DNA of 64,000 nt, from assembly GCF_024448955.1 (NCBI RefSeq), contig NZ_JAMOIH010000006.1:179420-243419 (forward strand), in the 5' to 3' direction. Of the stretch, positions 57,384 to 64,000 are shown piece after piece (within the stretch, counting starts at the first letter, position 1; every line of letters starts with the position of its first letter). Made by a program: the position numbers and the translations under genes. This DNA is from Stutzerimonas stutzeri. GTDB taxonomy: Bacteria; Pseudomonadota; Gammaproteobacteria; Pseudomonadales; Pseudomonadaceae. Under the pieces are notes generated by a model. The model was not told the DNA's origin and made no database searches. It was given only the letters and a program-made list of their open reading frames with translations.

Positions 57384-57675
57384 GGTGCGAATCCACCTCA
57401 GTATCAGTGGCCTTGGGGTCATGATCCATCTTGCCGTGCTCCATTTCTCCATGGTCCATCGAGCCATGATCCATGTCGTCGTGGTTCATTTTTGAGTTAG
57501 AGGTGCCTTGTGTCTGAGATGCCGGCTTGTTGCCTGGATTCTGCGATGAAGCCGATGATTGCTTGTGCTGATCATGCTTTTGCTCTGCAAACGCAGCTGA
57601 CATATTCATTACGCCCAGCAGACTGAACATTAACGCGCTGCCGATAAGAGTTTTACGCTTCGTAAAATTTCCCAT
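57373..57675 (-). CDS. Small periplasmic Met/His-repeat protein
   Basis: The 100-residue protein has a signal peptide ([20 protein letters not shown]) and a C-terminal run of MDHG-like repeats ([20 protein letters not shown]), resembling the repeats in CopA and CopB and in CopG/CopK-type copper proteins. It lies between copA (12 bases away) and copB (11-base overlap) and is part of their operon. It likely buffers periplasmic copper. Confidence 0.7.
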   Translation of the reverse strand: MGNFTKRKTLIGSALMFSLLGVMNMSAAFAEQKHDQHKQSSASSQNPGNKPASQTQGTSNSKMNHDDMDHGSMDHGEMEHGKMDHDPKATDTEVDSHHDH

Positions 57676-57687
57676 ATAAAGTTCCTC

Positions 57688-59529
57688 TTACTCGTCCACT
57701 CGGACTTCACGAAACATGCCCATTTCCATGTGAAGCAGTAGGTGACAGTGATAAGCCCAACGCCCGAGCGCATCGGCTGTCACGCGGTAGCTGCGCTTCG
57801 AACCTGGAGGCATGTCGATCGTGTGCTTGCGAACCATGAACTTTCCATTCTCATCTTCAAGATCGCTCCACATACCATGCAGATGAATCGGATGGGTCAT
57901 CATGGTGTCGTTGACCAAAGTGATGCGTACCCGCTCGCCATATTTGAGCCGCAGGGGCTCCGAATCAGAGAACTCTATACCGTCAAATGACCAGGAGAAC
58001 TTCTCCATGTGGCCGGTGAGATGGAGTTCGATCGTCCGACTGGGCTCACGGCCGTCCGGATCGGGGAAAGTGCTTCTCAAGTCGCTATAGGTCAGGACTC
58101 GGCGGCCGTTGTCTCGTAAGCCAATACCGGGATCGTTCAGCCTATGAGTTGGGCTCATGGTCTGCATGTCCACCAGTGGGTTATTGGACTCTGAGGGCGG
58201 GTGCGATTGCATACCTGCGCTCATCCCAGCCATTCCAGAGTGGTCCATCCCGGACATCCCACCCATTTTGCTGTGATCCATGCCGGCCATTGCGCCCATG
58301 TCGCCCATCCCTTGCATGTCACCGTGGTTCATGCCGGACATGTTGCTATGGTCCATCGCGCCCATGTCGCCGCCATGGTCCATGCCCGCCATACCGCCCA
58401 TGCTGCCGTGATCCATCCCCATGTCGTCCATGGTGATTAGTGGTCGAGGATCGGTTTCTGGAACAGGAGCGCTCAGCCCTTCGGCAACCGCTAGCGTGCC
58501 ACGGGCGTATCCTGTGCGATCCATCGATTGGGCGAAGATCGTGTAAGCCTCCTCGGTCGCAGGCTCGACAATCACATCGTAGGTTTCTGCCACGGCAATG
58601 CGGAATTCGTCGACGCTAACTGGGTTGACGTATTGGCCATCGGCTGCGACTACAGTCATCTTCAGCCCTGGAATGCGGACATCGAAATAGCTCATGGCCG
58701 AGCCGTTGATGAACCGCAGACGAAGCTTCTCGCCGGGCTTAAAGATGCCGGTCCAGTTCCCGTCGGGTGCTTGGCCGTTCATTAGATAGGTATAGGTGTA
58801 GCCGCTTACGTCGGCGAGGTCGGTGGGACTCATTTTCATCTGAGCCCACATTTTCCGATTCGCAATCGTAGCGGCCCAGCCGTCTTCGCTCACATCGTTA
58901 ATGAAGTCTCCGACAGTGCGCTTGTGGAAGTTGTAATAATCGGACTGCTTCTTGAGCTTAGAAAGGATTCGAGCGGGATCCTCATCGGACCAATCAGTCA
59001 ACATCACCACATAGTCGCGGTCATAGCTGAACGGTTCGGGATCCTTCGCATCGATGACCAAGGGACCATAGACACCAAGCTGCTCTTGTAGGCCTGAATG
59101 ACTGTGGTACCAATAGGTACCGTTCTGTTTAACCTGAAACTTGTAGACATACATGCCATCGGGAGCGATGCCGTGGAAGCTCAATCCAGGCACGCCATCC
59201 ATGTTGGCCGGCAGGATCATGCCGTGCCAGTGAATCGATGTATCTTCGCTCAACTTATTTCTGACTCGCAGCGTGACGGTATCCCCTTCACGCCAACGTA
59301 GAAGCGGCCCTGGGATGGTCCCATTGATAGTCATCGCTGTCCGGGCCGCGCCGGTGATATTGACCGGCGTCTCCCCAATCAGCAGATCGAACTCCGTGCC
59401 ACTTAGTACGCTGGGCTGGCCTGGGCTAGTCACTGCCCAGACCGGAGCTCGCCACAAGCCAAGACCGCCAAGGATGCCTGCGGCAGTCAAGCCTTTAACA
59501 AAGGTTCGCCTAGAGGTTTTACGTTGCAT
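57688..59529 (-). CDS. copA: CopA, periplasmic multicopper oxidase
   Basis: The 613-residue oxidase has a Tat signal (RRTFVKGLTAAGILGGLGLW), three cupredoxin domains and four copper-binding motifs: HWHG (100-103), YWYHSHSG (139-146), HPIHLHG and HCHLLLHMEMGM (594-605, type-1 Cu with Met axial ligand). Between domains 2 and 3 lies a long Met/His repeat (MDHG, MGAM, MSGMNHG units). It oxidises Cu(I) and stores copper. It starts an operon with the small repeat protein, copB and the cytochrome, preceded by a CopR box at 59683. Confidence 0.92.
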   Translation of the reverse strand: MQRKTSRRTFVKGLTAAGILGGLGLWRAPVWAVTSPGQPSVLSGTEFDLLIGETPVNITGAARTAMTINGTIPGPLLRWREGDTVTLRVRNKLSEDTSIHWHGMILPANMDGVPGLSFHGIAPDGMYVYKFQVKQNGTYWYHSHSGLQEQLGVYGPLVIDAKDPEPFSYDRDYVVMLTDWSDEDPARILSKLKKQSDYYNFHKRTVGDFINDVSEDGWAATIANRKMWAQMKMSPTDLADVSGYTYTYLMNGQAPDGNWTGIFKPGEKLRLRFINGSAMSYFDVRIPGLKMTVVAADGQYVNPVSVDEFRIAVAETYDVIVEPATEEAYTIFAQSMDRTGYARGTLAVAEGLSAPVPETDPRPLITMDDMGMDHGSMGGMAGMDHGGDMGAMDHSNMSGMNHGDMQGMGDMGAMAGMDHSKMGGMSGMDHSGMAGMSAGMQSHPPSESNNPLVDMQTMSPTHRLNDPGIGLRDNGRRVLTYSDLRSTFPDPDGREPSRTIELHLTGHMEKFSWSFDGIEFSDSEPLRLKYGERVRITLVNDTMMTHPIHLHGMWSDLEDENGKFMVRKHTIDMPPGSKRSYRVTADALGRWAYHCHLLLHMEMGMFREVRVDE

Positions 59530-59682
59530 GTGTAGGTTCCAATCAAACTAAGGAGCCAAGCCGAAACCAGCCGTAAGGTTGGTGTTGCCAGCGTTAATTG
59601 ATCTTAGAAACTCGCGCACGGTCTGTCTTATCAAGCGACTCGCCTTTAATCGTAAATATGGCATGCCTAAGAAAGACGCGGG

Positions 59683-59698
59683 ATTACATTTTTGTAAG
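59683..59698 (-). promoter_or_regulatory. CopR box of the copA operon
   Basis: ATTACA-TTTT-TGTAAG, identical to the box at 53074. It lies 154 bases upstream of copA. Confidence 0.7.
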
Positions 59699-59846
59699 CT
59701 TAAAGCGCTTCAGAAATCGCCCAAAAAATCGCCTGTGAGCATGTCAATCTCCAGGTGGAAGCTGCGCAATGGCTTTTGATTTCCGTGCAAGGATCCGGTT
59801 GCAACGATACTCAAGGTGCATGGTCACAGTTGCGTAAGGTTTCGCT

Positions 59847-60056
59847 TCAGCAATTAGCGTGGGCGTGCTTCGCTGAAGTTGCTTTTGAGGCTACCTCCTG
59901 GGCTTGGTCCTTCTGGTCAGCCTGATAACTAGCGATCGCTATTTGGCGAGCCTGCTCCATACGAGCAAAGGTACGATCACCACCACCTTCTGCCATTGCA
60001 TAGGAAGAGCTTGCTGCGATGGCGAGCAGTACAGAAACGGATCTGAAGAATTTCAT
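59847..60056 (-). CDS. ptrA: PtrA-like small periplasmic protein
   Basis: The 69-residue protein has a signal peptide (VSVLLAIAASSSYAMA) and then EGGGDRTFARMEQARQ, the co-regulatory PtrA N-terminal motif. In P. aeruginosa, ptrA is copper-induced through CopR and lies next to copRS. Here it is divergent from copR, 425 bases away, with a CopR-like box in the shared region. The C-terminus ends HAHANC. Confidence 0.75.
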   Translation of the reverse strand: MKFFRSVSVLLAIAASSSYAMAEGGGDRTFARMEQARQIAIASYQADQKDQAQEVASKATSAKHAHANC

Positions 60057-60279
60057 TACTTGTTACCTCGTTCGAAGACATGGGAGACCCAGCGCAGCTC
60101 CATAAATAGGGGCTTTGGCTTGGTCCTGTGTCTAAGCTAACCGAGCGTTCCTGTCAGAAGCCTGATTTAGACATTACGGTTTCGTCAGTAATGCATAAAA
60201 GCAGTGAGCCCAAGCGAAAGCGCAGGTAGCGTGCATGGTGCCTTTTCGTTCAGGCAAATAGGTCTTGTTTCCAGCGGGC

Positions 60280-60304
60280 AAAAAAAGGGCGCCATCTAGG
60301 CGCC
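60280..60304 (-). terminator. Leftward-facing terminator-like hairpin upstream of ptrA
   Basis: On the minus strand GGCGCC-TAGAT-GGCGCC is followed by TTTTTTT. No minus-strand gene ends just to its right, so it is either a leader attenuator for ptrA or a relic of a lost gene. Confidence 0.5.
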
Positions 60305-60403
60305 GATAGGCCAAAGGAGCATGGAAAAGGCCAAAAAGCAGAGTGTGGGAGCAACTGCTGATGTAGACGTTAACGCTACAAGCTGTCAGACAGATGATGC
60401 GAG

Positions 60404-60419
60404 CATTACGTTTCTGTAA
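60404..60419 (+). promoter_or_regulatory. CopR box upstream of copR
   Basis: ATTACG-TTTC-TGTAAG, two mismatches. It ends 61 bases before copR, a position suited to autoregulation and possibly shared with ptrA. Confidence 0.6.
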
Positions 60420-60480
60420 GGTACTGGCTGCACGCCCTGACAATCGGCACACTGCTCCAAATGCCGGAGGGAATACTTTC

Positions 60481-61161
60481 ATGAAGCTTCTTGTTGCTGA
60501 AGACGAGCCGAAAACAGGCACCTACCTACAGCAGGGGCTTTCAGAGGCAGGCTTCACAGTCGATAGAGTTGAAAACGGGACCGATGCTGCTCAGCACGCG
60601 CTTCATACCACATACGACTTGCTCATCTTAGACGTGATGATGCCTGGCCTGGATGGGTGGCAGGTTTTACAGAAAGTCCGCGCTGCTGGTAATGAGGTTC
60701 CCGTGCTCTTTCTCACCGCCCGAGACGGGGTTCAGGATCGAGTAAAGGGATTGGAGTTGGGCGCTGATGATTATCTCATCAAGCCGTTCGCCTTCTCCGA
60801 ATTGCTAGCCAGGATCCGTACGTTGCTTCGCCGCGGCAATAATGTCCCCAACCAAACAATACTCAAACTCCTCGACCTTGAGGTCGATCTGCTCAGGCGT
60901 CGAGTTACGCGATCGGGGAAACGAATAGACCTAACTGCAAAGGAATTCGCACTTCTTGAGCTATTACTTCGGCGTCGCGGGGAAGTGCTCTCAAAGTCCC
61001 TTATCGCCTCCCAAGTATGGGACATGAATTTCGACAGCGATACCAATGTGATTGAGGTGGCGGTACGACGGCTGAGAGCAAAAATCGATGATGAGTTCGA
61101 ACCTAAGCTCATACAAACCGCGCGTGGGATGGGCTATTTGATCGACGCGCCAGACCCCTAG
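60481..61161 (+). CDS. copR: CopR, OmpR-type response regulator
   Basis: The 226-residue regulator has a receiver with Asp51 ([15 protein letters not shown]), Lys in YLIKPFAF, and the winged-helix effector ([41 protein letters not shown]). The ATG at 60481 opens directly with KLLVAEDEP; the longer frame from 60394 crosses the CopR-like box. Usually a copS gene follows at once; here sequence similarity ends after copR and the kinase is at 49533. The recognition helix closely resembles that of czcR. Confidence 0.88.
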   Translation: MKLLVAEDEPKTGTYLQQGLSEAGFTVDRVENGTDAAQHALHTTYDLLILDVMMPGLDGWQVLQKVRAAGNEVPVLFLTARDGVQDRVKGLELGADDYLIKPFAFSELLARIRTLLRRGNNVPNQTILKLLDLEVDLLRRRVTRSGKRIDLTAKEFALLELLLRRRGEVLSKSLIASQVWDMNFDSDTNVIEVAVRRLRAKIDDEFEPKLIQTARGMGYLIDAPDP

Positions 61162-61202
61162 AGCGAAATGCTCGGCATTTCACGCGATGGGCCAAGCTAC
61201 CG

Positions 61203-61593
61203 GTACCGATGCGGTTAAGGCGAGCCACCGAGCAAGGAGCGGTGCCGAACCTCAGTTCTCCGAGCTGGATTTCTTCAGCTGTGGCACGAAGAAGATGGGT
61301 CTCTGCGGGGGAGCTATCAGAATATCACTGGATTTGATGCTAGTGCCCTTGCGACGCCTGGTCTTGCCATCCTTACCGACCGCCAGCAAATCACCGGTCG
61401 CAACAGCGATATCGAGCGCCTGCTTTACGCGAAACTCGTCAGCCATGGTGTAGTTGGTCAATCCGCTCATCAGGCCCAAAAAAGGTTGCCGTTCTACCTC
61501 GTAGACCTGGTTGGGCAAGAGCTCTGAAAGTTCTCCTCGGACGCGGTCATCGGTGGCATCGTCGAAGTGATGCTCATCCAACAGCAAATCGTG
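61203..61593 (-). repeat. Direct repeat, right copy (3' part of tcmP and downstream)
   Basis: Second copy of the repeat at 35690-36077, same orientation. The conserved 342-base core is 61252-61593. Confidence 0.8.
61252..61593 (-). pseudogene. tcmP: TcmP C-terminal fragment
   Basis: The frame holds only the last 111 residues of TcmP (FDDATDDRVRGELSELLPNQ ... VPQLKKSSSEN), about 90% identical to the copy at 35736. It breaks off at 61593, where an unrelated zinc-ribbon-like fragment begins on the other strand. Confidence 0.8.
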
Positions 61594-61765
61594 TTTGCAT
61601 GATGGCGAGCGTTATGAGGTGCATCTCTGTGAGGCCTGCTTTTTCCGAGCGCTGAGTGGTCTCCGCCGCGAGCGTATGGTCAACACCATGTTCGACGAGA
61701 ATCCCGATAGGACTGGCGATGAGTTCGGCCTTGTGCAGCGGAGCGAATTCTGGAAAGACAACTGA
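61592..61765 (+). pseudogene. C-terminal fragment of a Zn-ribbon-like hypothetical protein
   Basis: Without a start codon the frame reads CLHDGERYEVHLCEACFFRA then LRRERMVNTMFDEN and ends at TGA 61763-61765. The CxxC and the RRERMVNTMF stretch resemble C-termini of short hypothetical proteins on Pseudomonas islands. The 5' part has been replaced by the tcmP fragment. Confidence 0.55.
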
Positions 61766-61809
61766 GCTCGGTTCAGATGGGACTATGGATACGGGTAGGA
61801 AGTGGGGCG

Positions 61810-62256
61810 TTAGCCTCGCAGATGTAATGCAGCAGAGAAGATCACGTGTTTACTAATTCGACTGCCGAGAGACTGACACGCTGAGGTTGAGTACGTGCGA
61901 TCTCCCTCCACTCGGTACTGGTGCCCAAGCTCGCTACCTTGTGCATCACGAATTGAAAGGATCTCCAGTAACGGCTCCATCAACCAGCGACCCACCTCGT
62001 TCATATGCCCGGGACTCACAAGATACGCCTGCTCCAGCCAGGCGTGCTCGGTCTGCGCAGCTATGACCTGTTCCAGCAATGGAACCGACGGAACCATTAG
62101 CATGCTTCGAAAGGCCGCGTTTCCATCGTCCTCAACGATCTGCAGGTAGAACCAGGGCCAGGTCATCTCTAGCTCGACATATGACCAGAACTGCACGCCA
62201 TCTGGCGCTGTTGAGAGCCCAGGAAGCAGTTCCGCATTCCGACTGGTTTTGAACAC
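61810..62256 (-). CDS. Hypothetical protein divergent from an XRE regulator
   Basis: The 148-residue soluble protein is rich in Trp, Leu and Glu (VELEMTWPWFYLQIVEDDGN; EQAYLVSPGHMNEVGRWL). I do not recognise the family. The GTG at 62256 is preferred as start because TTAGGAG lies just upstream; a longer TTG start at 62298 would overlap the palindromic operator. The divergent partner at 62361 is a small helix-turn-helix protein. Confidence 0.5.
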   Translation of the reverse strand: MFKTSRNAELLPGLSTAPDGVQFWSYVELEMTWPWFYLQIVEDDGNAAFRSMLMVPSVPLLEQVIAAQTEHAWLEQAYLVSPGHMNEVGRWLMEPLLEILSIRDAQGSELGHQYRVEGDRTYSTSACQSLGSRISKHVIFSAALHLRG

Positions 62257-62291
62257 GCGCCAATCTCCTAATGATAATTGTACTTGATTGA

Positions 62292-62324
62292 TGAACAATA
62301 TATTTTGTAGTCATATATTGTTCA
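62292..62324. promoter_or_regulatory. Operator palindrome between divergent genes
   Basis: TGAACAATATA (62292-62302) and TATATTGTTCA (62314-62324) form a perfect 11-base inverted repeat with an 11-base centre, 36 bases from each of the two starts. It is a likely binding site for the XRE protein encoded at 62361. Confidence 0.7.
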
Positions 62325-62360
62325 ATCGCGCTTCATCGTTCCATTTTGCGGAGCAGCAAA

Positions 62361-62651
62361 ATGGAAGTCCGGGATTCGTTCGGGAAAGCGTTGAGGCTCG
62401 TGCGGCAGCGTAGGGGGCTGGCACAGGAAGATTTCTCGCTCGTTAGCAGTCGTACCTTCGTCAGCATGCTGGAGCGCGGGGCAACGAGCCCGACTCTCGA
62501 AAAGCTCGATAGCCTCTGCACGGTGCTCGACACTCACCCTGTCACCCTCTTGGCCCTGACCTACTTGCTTGGATCCGAAGCTCCTGAAAGTTTTGAGCAG
62601 CTCCTGGAGAAGGTTGGTGAGGAGTTGAGAGCTCTAGTCGAACCTGACTGA
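62361..62651 (+). CDS. XRE-family helix-turn-helix regulator
   Basis: The 96-residue protein has a Cro/C1-type helix-turn-helix in its first 65 residues: FGKALRLVRQRRGLAQEDFS then SRTFVSMLERGATSPTLEKLD. Such proteins usually repress their own promoter and that of a neighbour. The ATG at 62361 has GGAG at 8 bases; an upstream TTG is less likely. It is divergent from the gene at 61810 across a palindromic operator. Confidence 0.8.
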   Translation: MEVRDSFGKALRLVRQRRGLAQEDFSLVSSRTFVSMLERGATSPTLEKLDSLCTVLDTHPVTLLALTYLLGSEAPESFEQLLEKVGEELRALVEPD

Positions 62652-62817
62652 TTACTCAGCGAGGCTGTGTGAGGGGCCGGTTCCGTGGCCGCACAGTGAG
62701 TGTTGATCTTGCTGTCCCTCTGTCCCCAGTGGCTGGCCTGGAGGTCCTGTTTTTGGCAGGGCTTATAGTTTTTGTGGGCGTCAGAAAATATGTGGATTCT
62801 GACTTTTTGGGGCTCAT

Positions 62818-63417
62818 ATGTCCGTCGCGCAAGCTATTTTAAATCGAGTCAAGCACATGCCAAAGGGGAGGCCATTTGCCGGCGCGGTGTTCGCGCAGGT
62901 CGGTTCCCGTGCGTCGATTAATAAAGCGCTTTCTAGGCTGGTGCAATCAGGCACGCTGGAGCGAGTCGCTCGCGGTGTCTACATGCGCCCCAAAATGAGC
63001 AAGTACACCGGCAGGGTGGTGCGCCCGAGTCCGCTGGCTGTCGTGGAGGTCATCACGAAGGCGAACGGCGAGACGATCCAGATACACGGCGCGGAGGCTG
63101 TTCGGAGGTTGGGCCTCAGCACACAGATGCAGGTGTTGCCGACCTTTTACACCAGCGGATCTACTCGCGAGATCAAGGTTGGCAATGCGGTGGTTCGCCT
63201 CCGCCACGTATCCAAGGACCGCTTGCAGCACGCCGGCACGACGGTAGGTGTGGCGCTTACTGCTCTCTACTACATCGGGAAAGAAGGGCTGTCCGCTAAT
63301 GTGGTTTCCAAGATTGTTAGTGCGCTGAGCGGCGAAGAGCTGATGAAGCTCCGGGCCTGCAAGATGCCGGAGTGGATGCGGTCGGCATTGCGCTTTGCTG
63401 CCAAGGAGATTGAGTAG
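62818..63417 (+). CDS. DUF6088 / AbiEi-like protein
   Basis: The 199-residue protein has an N-terminal winged helix (GAVFAQVGSRASINKALSRLVQSGTLERVARGVYMRPK), as in AbiEi-type antitoxins of type IV toxin-antitoxin systems, then a C-terminal domain (ETIQIHGAEAVRRLGLSTQM ... LTALYYIGKEGLS). The usual partner, an AbiEii nucleotidyltransferase toxin, should follow but is absent: the island ends 110 bases downstream at hrpB. The last gene of the island is thus an orphan. Confidence 0.75.
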   Translation: MSVAQAILNRVKHMPKGRPFAGAVFAQVGSRASINKALSRLVQSGTLERVARGVYMRPKMSKYTGRVVRPSPLAVVEVITKANGETIQIHGAEAVRRLGLSTQMQVLPTFYTSGSTREIKVGNAVVRLRHVSKDRLQHAGTTVGVALTALYYIGKEGLSANVVSKIVSALSGEELMKLRACKMPEWMRSALRFAAKEIE

Positions 63418-63528
63418 TGCGCAATAGCACCTACCCGACTCCACCTACTGGCAGCTACCAAAGCCTGAGGCGAGACGTGGCTGGCTTTTCTGACAAGACA
63501 ATGCGACTTCCTGCGCATTTAGCAAAAC

Positions 63529-63909
63529 GTGGAATTCGTCGAAAATCACCAACCCCACGCCTTCGAGGGCGGGATCGTCCTGCAGTCGGCGCGCCAGGAT
63601 GCCTTCGGTGACTACTTCTATACGCGTGTTCGGCCCGACCTTGCTGTCCAGACGGATGCGATAACCGACAGTCTCGCCGACCTTCTCCCCAAGCTCATTG
63701 GCCAGCCGTTCTGCCGCGGCGCGTGCGGCCAGCCGCCGCGGTTCGAGCATCAGGATGGTTTGCCCGTCCAGCCACGGCTCGTCCAACAACGCCAGCGGAA
63801 CGCGGGTGGTCTTGCCGGCGCCGGGCGGTGCTTCGAGCACCGCTTCGTCACGGATTCGTAGGGCCTGGCGCAGCGCCGGCAGGGCTTGATCGATCGGCAG
63901 GGAAATCAT
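63529..63909 (-). pseudogene. hrpB: Displaced native 5' end of hrpB
   Basis: The frame encodes [17 protein letters not shown] and onward to VIFDEFH (residues 1-127), with Walker [12 protein letters not shown] and the DExH box, then reads into island DNA and stops at 63445. It is GC-rich like the core genes, unlike the island-borne hrpB start at 12716-13096. It marks the right boundary of the island and shows the native hrpB start was separated from the rest of the gene by 50.8 kb. Confidence 0.9.
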
Positions 63910-64000
63910 GGGCACTCCGCGTCAAGGGGCGGATTGTAAAAGGTAAAGACGATAAAAGCGCTGGAGGCTGGAAAGCTGGACGACAAGGCAACTCGGTCGC

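Larger units (their letters stand above)
12716..63528. mobile_element. Heavy-metal genomic island inserted in hrpB
   Basis: The island is defined by two copies of the first 127 codons of hrpB. The complete gene on the left switches from island-like, more AT-rich codons to the GC-rich core style at about the His127 codon (12716-12718). On the right, the second copy keeps residues 1-127 (codon 127 at 63529-63531) and then loses all similarity. The two 127-residue stretches are about 80% identical by my count, too different for a recent duplication. The natural reading is site-specific integration of an element that carries a replacement 5' end of its target, as SXT-family elements do at prfC. 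Cargo is metal resistance and defence genes. No intact integrase is visible, so the mechanism is inferred. Exact ends are uncertain by perhaps 20 bp. Confidence 0.75.

Noticed and set aside
60174..60521. 115-codon minus-strand frame over the copR upstream region
   Set aside because: It spans the CopR-like box, a terminator hairpin and the copR start, and shows no protein family.
12716..63528. Tn7-like transposon in a conserved ATPase gene
   Set aside because: No TnsABC-type genes or TGT...ACA ends were seen, and transposition would not explain a restored 5' end of the target.
63417..63611. 64-codon frame overlapping the DUF6088 stop, as a candidate toxin partner
   Set aside because: Only about 37 codons precede the hrpB junction, the rest reads antisense through the hrpB fragment, and it does not resemble an AbiEii toxin.
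12716..63909. Campbell-type integration by homologous recombination between hrpB copies
   Set aside because: The two 5' ends differ at about 20% of residues, and the composition switch in the restored gene falls at the same codon as the break in the displaced copy. A single homologous crossover would more likely lie inside the shared stretch and leave hybrid copies.

Overview
The window looks like a chromosome segment of a Pseudomonas/Stutzerimonas-type gammaproteobacterium (high-GC core genes, Pseudomonas-style hrpB, AzlCD, YciC-like and CNNM genes, OprD-family porin). It contains a roughly 50.8-kb genomic island that is built almost entirely around heavy-metal resistance.

Layout. (1) Positions 1-12715 are core or old accessory DNA: the 3' end of a flavoprotein, an AraC regulator with an SDR dehydrogenase (apparently a small earlier insertion), a CNNM/CBS protein, AzlCD, an RhlE-type RNA helicase, a NYN-domain protein, a YciC-like membrane protein, a VOC protein, an SDR, a periplasmic solute-binding protein and hrpB. 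(2) From 12716 to 63528 lies the island. It sits inside hrpB, after His127 of the DExH box. Its left end carries a diverged 127-codon replacement 5' end that restores a complete hrpB, while the displaced native 5' end remains as a pseudogene at 63529-63909. (3) Inside the island, left to right: a BPSL0761-like small gene; an OLD-nuclease/UvrD-helicase pair (Gabija-like defence); Tn3-family remnant with tnpC; a permease-dsbB-dsbA-methyltransferase cluster; a zinc CDF exporter; czcICBA, an OprD porin and czcRS; cadR with a CDF exporter; a zone of broken genes (truncated tcmP, integrase fragments, Tn3 transposase fragment) that also holds a HEPN-like gene; a copper block of about 22 kb (P-type ATPase, cusCBAF, PtrA-like and small metal proteins, copS, an ATP-grasp protein, DUF305, a decayed SDR, a Cys-rich four-helix copper protein, a His-tailed cytochrome c, copB, copA, ptrA, copR); then a second tcmP remnant, a divergent XRE regulator pair and a DUF6088 (AbiEi-like) gene.

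How it works together. Zn/Cd/Co are handled by CzcCBA, two CDF exporters and CadR; Cu/Ag by the CopA ATPase, CusCBA/CusF, multicopper oxidase CopA, CopB and thiol/Met-rich storage proteins. At least eight dyads of the form ATTACA-N4-TGTAAK lie upstream of genes in both the zinc and copper halves, suggesting one CzcR/CopR-type regulon tying the island together. No intact integrase, transposase, tRNA, rRNA or CRISPR array was seen; all recombinase sequences found are fragments.
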